Below are positions 60,410 to 64,000 of a stretch of DNA of 64,000 nt, in pieces. Below the pieces are notes generated by a model, which saw only the letters and a program-made list of their open reading frames with translations, made no database searches and was not told the origin of the DNA. Both the position numbers and the translations under genes were made by a program. Numbering within the stretch: the stretch's first letter is position 1; every line of letters begins with the position of its first letter. The DNA comes from JBBQYD01 sp942493075 (GTDB lineage: Bacteria; Verrucomicrobiota; Verrucomicrobiia; Limisphaerales; UBA8199): the NCBI GenBank assembly GCA_942493075.1, contig OW818681.1:6138001-6202000 (forward strand), in the 5' to 3' direction.

Positions 60410-60991
60410 ATGCACAGTCAACCTGAGGCCAAACCCAACGTAATCCTTGCGTCCGCTTCCCCGCGGCGCCAGCAGCTTCTCCGCGACGTGTGCAGCGAGT
60501 TTCTTGTTCAAACCAGTTCAGTCCCCGAGTTGCATACGGAGGACCTGACCGCACGCGAACTGGCGCTGGTCAACGCCTATCGCAAGGCTCGTGACATCGC
60601 GAAAGCCTATCCAGATTACCTCGTAATTGGCGCGGATACCCTGGTGTACCTGGGGACGCGCCTGTTTGGCAAACCCGCAGATAGAGCAGAGGCCGTGCGA
60701 ATGCTTGAAGAACTACAAGGGCAAACGCATCAAGTGGTCACGGGAGTGTGCCTGCTGCATTTGAGGGCCCATCGACAGGTCAATTTTGCGGAAACCACTT
60801 CGGTCACATTCAAGGCCTTGGACGGTGCCGGCATCGAGCAGTATCTGCAGCAAATCAATCCTTTGGACAAAGCGGGCGCCTACGCCATCCAGGAGTCGGG
60901 CGAAATGATCGTAGAGCGGATCTCGGGCTCCTATACCAATGTCGTTGGGTTCCCCATGGAACGGATTCGAGAAGAACTGGCCCGATGGTAA
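60410..60991 (+). CDS. maf: Maf-family nucleoside triphosphate pyrophosphatase
   Basis: 193 residues. ILASASPRRQQLLRDVCSEF is the Maf N-terminal signature, with the S-x-S-P-R-R loop binding the nucleotide. KARDIAKAYPDYLVIGADTL and VTGVCLLHL follow, and the C-terminus carries GAYAIQESGEMIVERISGSY. These cytosolic enzymes hydrolyse dTTP/UTP or modified nucleotides to the monophosphate. Not in an obvious operon: purS starts 145 bp downstream. Confidence 0.95.
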   Translation: MHSQPEAKPNVILASASPRRQQLLRDVCSEFLVQTSSVPELHTEDLTARELALVNAYRKARDIAKAYPDYLVIGADTLVYLGTRLFGKPADRAEAVRMLEELQGQTHQVVTGVCLLHLRAHRQVNFAETTSVTFKALDGAGIEQYLQQINPLDKAGAYAIQESGEMIVERISGSYTNVVGFPMERIREELARW

Positions 60992-61136
60992 CGAACTCAC
61001 TCTGGGTTCATCTGGCGTCCAACGTTGTTGGGAGTCAGTAGTTATTAAAAATACCGTGGGAGACCCCGCTCCTGAATTATCTCGCGTCCCCCGCCCGTTT
61101 CCCCCAAACTGGACGGGTTGTTTCGCGGGCTGACCA

Positions 61137-61376
61137 ATGAAAGCTAAAATCATCATCACTCCTAAGAAAGCGGTGCTCGATCCTCAGGGCAAAACCGTTC
61201 AGAACGCCTTGGCGCACATGGGCTACACGGAAATCGGCGCGGTGCACGTAGGCAAGTTTCTCGAGATCGAATTGACTGGTGCCGACAAAGAACTGGCCCG
61301 GAAGCAAATCGATGAAGCATGCCACCGGCTGCTGAGCAATCCGGTCATTGAAGACTACCGGTTTGAGATTGAGTGA
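61137..61376 (+). CDS. purS: Phosphoribosylformylglycinamidine synthase, PurS subunit
   Basis: 79 residues, typical for PurS. KAKIIITPKKAVLDPQGKTV then NALAHMGYTEIGAVHVGKFL and LLSNPVIEDYRFEIE are the family's beta-alpha-beta sequence. PurS bridges PurL and PurQ in the three-protein FGAM synthase of purine synthesis. purQ follows after a 31-bp gap on the same strand, supporting the call. No purL in the window. Confidence 0.95.
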   Translation: MKAKIIITPKKAVLDPQGKTVQNALAHMGYTEIGAVHVGKFLEIELTGADKELARKQIDEACHRLLSNPVIEDYRFEIE

Positions 61377-61407
61377 GTTAGGCTTACCCTTAGAAGCAGA
61401 TAAAGTT

Positions 61408-62112
61408 ATGAATTTCGCGGTGTTACAGTTCCCCGGTTCCAATTGCGACCAGGATGTGGTCCATGTTTTGCGCAATGTTTGCAGCCATTCCGCACGGTTG
61501 CTCTGGCACAAGGACGCCTCACTAGGGGACACCGATGCCGTGATTATTCCTGGCGGATTCAGCTACGGTGATTACCTGCGGACAGGCTCCATCGCCCGGT
61601 TTAGTCCGGTGATGCAGGCGGTGCAGGCGTTTGCCGAACAAGGTGGCCTGGTGCTGGGTATCTGCAATGGCTTCCAAATCCTGTGCGAAGCCGGGCTTCT
61701 CCCGGGGGCGCTGATTCGGAACCGATCCTTGCAGTTTCGCTGTGAGAACGTGTTTCTGAAGACCATGACGTCAGACTCGCCCTTCACGAATCAAGTGCCA
61801 CCTCAACAACTGATGCGCATCCCGATCGCCCATGGCGAAGGCTGCTATTTTGTTGATTCGGCCACATTGACCGATTTAAAGGCCAAAAAGCAGATTCTTT
61901 GGACCTACGTTAACGCTAAGGGTGAGCCGACAGAGCTTTCAAACCCAAACGGGTCGATTGAAAACGTAGCCGGTGTTTGCAATGAACGCAGGAACGTGGC
62001 CGGCCTGATGCCCCACCCGGAACGTGCCAGCGAAGGCATCCTGGGCGGTATTGATGGTGCGCTCATCTTCCAAAGCATGATCCATACGCTGCAAGAACGA
62101 GTGGCGGTGTAG
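61408..62112 (+). CDS. purQ: Phosphoribosylformylglycinamidine synthase, glutamine amidotransferase subunit PurQ
   Basis: 234 residues from the ATG at 61408; the frame begins earlier (61348), overlapping purS, but the family N-terminus NFAVLQFPGSNCDQDVVHVL starts here. Class I amidotransferase motifs: AVIIPGGFSYGDYLRTGSIA, LVLGICNGFQILCEAGLLPG (nucleophile Cys in GICNGFQ), and IAHGEGCYF plus NVAGLMPHPERAS with the His-Pro-Glu of the triad. Provides ammonia from glutamine to FGAM synthase. Co-transcribed with purS by spacing. Confidence 0.95.
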   Translation: MNFAVLQFPGSNCDQDVVHVLRNVCSHSARLLWHKDASLGDTDAVIIPGGFSYGDYLRTGSIARFSPVMQAVQAFAEQGGLVLGICNGFQILCEAGLLPGALIRNRSLQFRCENVFLKTMTSDSPFTNQVPPQQLMRIPIAHGEGCYFVDSATLTDLKAKKQILWTYVNAKGEPTELSNPNGSIENVAGVCNERRNVAGLMPHPERASEGILGGIDGALIFQSMIHTLQERVAV

Positions 62113-62114
62113 GG

Positions 62115-62590
62115 GGTGAGGAATCCGTAATTCGTAATGCGTGAAGGGGGAAGGTGGAAGGGAAGTTGGCGGTGAGATCGGGCGTGAAATGTGATCCGTG
62201 AAACGTGAACGCGGATCGGAGGGGGTTCTAATTCGTAAGGAGAGCGCAAGCGGGTAAAATAGGACACTGGTGATGGGCAGGGAAGAATGGGACGGATGGG
62301 ACTAACGAACTAGGCAAGGATCTTCCCCTTACGAATTACGAATCACGGATTACCTCCGTCTCCCCAGCCACCTTCTCGTTTCACGTCCCCTCCCCTTTAC
62401 GAATTAGGTATCACGGATTGCCCTGCCCCTCCCAAACCACCTTCACGTTTACTCCCTTCCACCCTCCCCTTCCCTTTACGCATCACGTATTACGTATTAC
62501 GTATCACGTCCCCCCTCCCCTTACGAATTACGAATCACGGATTATCCTTCCTACCACCTTCACGTTTTACGTTTCACGTTTCACGTCCCC
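62115..62590. repeat. Large CGT-word array between purQ and mnmG
   Basis: About 475 bp with no gene. Left third uses words such as AATCCGTAATTCGTAATGCG and GATCCGTGAAACGTGAACG; right two-thirds use the reverse complement set (CCCTTACGAATTACGAATCA, CGTATTACGTATTACGTATC, TCACGTTTTACGTTTCACG). The array is therefore an imperfect, very large inverted repeat. Confidence 0.75.
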
Positions 62591-62641
62591 CCCTTCCCCG
62601 GCTTTATCTTTTCGCAAGGTTCCATTAAGCTCTCCGCGACG

Positions 62642-64000
62642 ATGTTCGTTTATCCGAAACAATATGAAGTGATCGTAGTGGGTGCTGGCCATGCAGGGGT
62701 GGAAGCTGCCCTGGCTGCGGCACGCATGGGATGTCAGACCCTCCTGCTCACGATCAACGCCGACACGGTGGGACAGATGTCCTGCAATCCGGCGATTGGC
62801 GGTTTGGCTAAGGGCCACCTTGCCCGGGAGATTGATGCATTAGGCGGTGAGACCGGGAAGAACACCGACCTGACAGGTCTCCAGTTTAGGATGCTGAACA
62901 CAACGAAAGGTCCAGCCGTCCGGGCACCACGAGCACAGTGCGACAAGAAGGCGTATCAGTTTCGGCTGAAATGGATTTGTGAGAAAGAGCCGAACCTGGA
63001 CATGCACCAGGCGCAATGCTCGGGACTCGTCCATGAAGGCGGGGAGATCCGAGGGGTAGATACAACGCTCGAAGTCCGGTATTTGGGGAAATGCGTCATC
63101 GTAACTACCGGGACCTTTTTGAAGGGCCTCATGCATATCGGGATGAACAAGCTCCCCGGGGGAAGAGCAGGGGAGGCTGCCGCGCTGGGATTGTCGGGCT
63201 CATTGATGGAGGTTGGGTTGGAGTTGGGCAGACTCAAGACCGGGACCCCGCCAAGGATTCTGAAGAGGTCGATTGATTTCTCGAAGACGGAAGTGCAGCC
63301 CGGGGATGATCCGGTGCCGTGGTTTACCTTTTGGAAGGATGATTTGTTCCACGTGGAACAATCGCATCATACCCCAGATGGAATGTTCCACGTGGAACAA
63401 AATCACAGTGGCCCCTACCCGCCCTCTTCGATTCTATCCCGCATCGGAGGCCAACTCCCTTGCCACATCACTTTCACCACAGACAAAACCGCAGAGGTTA
63501 TTCGCGCCAATCTCCATCTTTCCCCTCTGTATTCCGGCGAGATCAAGGGGGTGGGGCCAAGGTATTGTCCTTCTATCGAGGACAAGATCGTGAAGTTCCC
63601 GGAGAAGGAGCGACAGCAAATCTTCCTGGAGCCAGAGGGTATCAGCACGGATGAAATCTACGTAAACGGATTCTCGACTTCATTGCCATATGAGGTCCAG
63701 ATAAAGATGGTTCGGACCATCATCGGCTGCGAAAACGCGGAGATTCTTCGTCCGGCTTATGCGGTCGAATACGACTTTGCATACCCCACCCAGCTTTATC
63801 CATCCTTGGAAACAAAGGTCTGCCGGAATCTCTACCTGGCAGGGCAGATCAATGGCACCTCAGGTTACGAAGAGGCCGCCGCTCAAGGGCTCATGGCTGG
63901 GATCAATGCCGCGCGACGTCTCCGAGGATTAGAGCCCATCGTGCTCCGGCGCGATCAGGCTTACATAGGGGTATTGATCGACGATCTGGTCACCAAGGGA
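62642..64000 (+). CDS. mnmG: tRNA U34 carboxymethylaminomethyl-modification enzyme MnmG/GidA, 3' end outside window
   Basis: 453 codons visible, the gene runs off the window. YEVIVVGAGHAGVEAALAAA is the FAD-binding N-terminus, with TINADTVGQMSCNPAIGGLA and AREIDALGGETGKNTDLTGL following as in GidA. VTTGTFLKGLMHIGMNKLPG and ELGRLKTGTPPRI are further hallmarks, and GQINGTSGYEEAAAQGLMAG is the C-terminal FAD-site block. Between PVPWFTFWKDD and PCHITFTTD it carries an insertion relative to the usual length, LFHVEQ...GMFHVEQN, encoded by two parS-like palindromes. MnmG with MnmE modifies wobble U34 in tRNA; no mnmE nearby. Confidence 0.97.
   Translation, partial: MFVYPKQYEVIVVGAGHAGVEAALAAARMGCQTLLLTINADTVGQMSCNPAIGGLAKGHLAREIDALGGETGKNTDLTGLQFRMLNTTKGPAVRAPRAQCDKKAYQFRLKWICEKEPNLDMHQAQCSGLVHEGGEIRGVDTTLEVRYLGKCVIVTTGTFLKGLMHIGMNKLPGGRAGEAAALGLSGSLMEVGLELGRLKTGTPPRILKRSIDFSKTEVQPGDDPVPWFTFWKDDLFHVEQSHHTPDGMFHVEQNHSGPYPPSSILSRIGGQLPCHITFTTDKTAEVIRANLHLSPLYSGEIKGVGPRYCPSIEDKIVKFPEKERQQIFLEPEGISTDEIYVNGFSTSLPYEVQIKMVRTIIGCENAEILRPAYAVEYDFAYPTQLYPSLETKVCRNLYLAGQINGTSGYEEAAAQGLMAGINAARRLRGLEPIVLRRDQAYIGVLIDDLVTKG
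63345..63360. promoter_or_regulatory. parS-like palindrome 1, inside mnmG
   Basis: TGTTCCACGTGGAACA, a perfect 16-bp palindrome. It is one variant of the chromosomal ParB-binding site (consensus TGTTTCACGTGAAACA), encoding LFHVEQ in the mnmG frame. Confidence 0.85.
63384..63399. promoter_or_regulatory. parS-like palindrome 2, inside mnmG
   Basis: TGTTCCACGTGGAACA again, 39 bp downstream of the first (13 codons), so in the same reading frame, encoding MFHVEQ. Both copies match perfectly. Confidence 0.85.

Noticed and set aside
63100..63654. Several small frames overlapping mnmG
   Set aside because: mnmG itself is continuous and fully conserved through this stretch.

Overview
The window reads as chromosome from a Verrucomicrobiota bacterium, most likely of the Pedosphaera/Limisphaerales type. 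This is an inference from gene content: an H-X9-DG pseudopilin, Ig/lectin-like secreted proteins ending in FYRL/FYRA-type tails, a PEP-CTERM protein, a kinase with a lectin-like sensor domain, a C30-type carotenoid cluster and many intergenic palindromes. Core genes (rpsA, tig, priA, pyk, dnaN, cysteine desulfurase, maf, purS-purQ, mnmG, tRNA-Tyr) show that this is a chromosome and not a plasmid.

Layout. 1-7 kb: partial pseudopilin, a large secreted repeat protein, and a response regulator overlapping a histidine kinase, all on the minus strand. 7-12.7 kb: two 1,648-bp IS110-family copies in direct orientation, embedded in a larger duplicated unit, around three small membrane/lipoprotein genes. 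12.7-18.1 kb: carotenoid cluster (acyltransferase, glycosyltransferase, desaturase and TPR protein on minus; a second desaturase divergent on plus). 18-24.3 kb: U32 protein, hypotheticals, a RibD-like reductase and an Ig-like secreted protein. 24.5-32.9 kb: a probable c-di-AMP riboswitch ahead of kup, rpsA, a cation efflux gene, a CvfB-like gene, and a SatD-like/DUF3307 pair with three evenly phased 20-bp palindromes. 33-34.4 kb: an IS200-like (RAYT-type) transposase element beside its own internally deleted derivative. 34.6-43 kb: tig, a phosphodiesterase-TPR-GNAT fusion, a PEP-CTERM protein, an EEP-family protein, priA. 43-48 kb: accessory zone with a duplicated segment, one copy occupied by a third IS110 and the other empty, plus an RHS pseudogene. 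48-55 kb: GYF-like membrane protein, and an apparent porin/binding protein/chemoreceptor operon. 55-64 kb: slyX, tRNA-Tyr, pyk, dnaN, cysteine desulfurase, a candidate small RNA/leader, maf, purS, purQ and the first 453 codons of mnmG.

The most notable observations are: two perfect parS-like palindromes inside the mnmG coding sequence, in frame 39 bp apart; the occupied/empty site pair that fixes the IS110 ends and a 3-bp AGC core; long near-perfect hairpins whose outer arms differ at equivalent positions of one repeat family; three operator-like palindromes at an exact 28-bp period; a kinase sensor domain resembling the repeat domain of the secreted protein encoded just downstream; and arrays of short CGT-containing words that form large inverted repeats between genes.

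All calls come from reading the sequence. Family assignments rest on recognised motifs, not on database searches.
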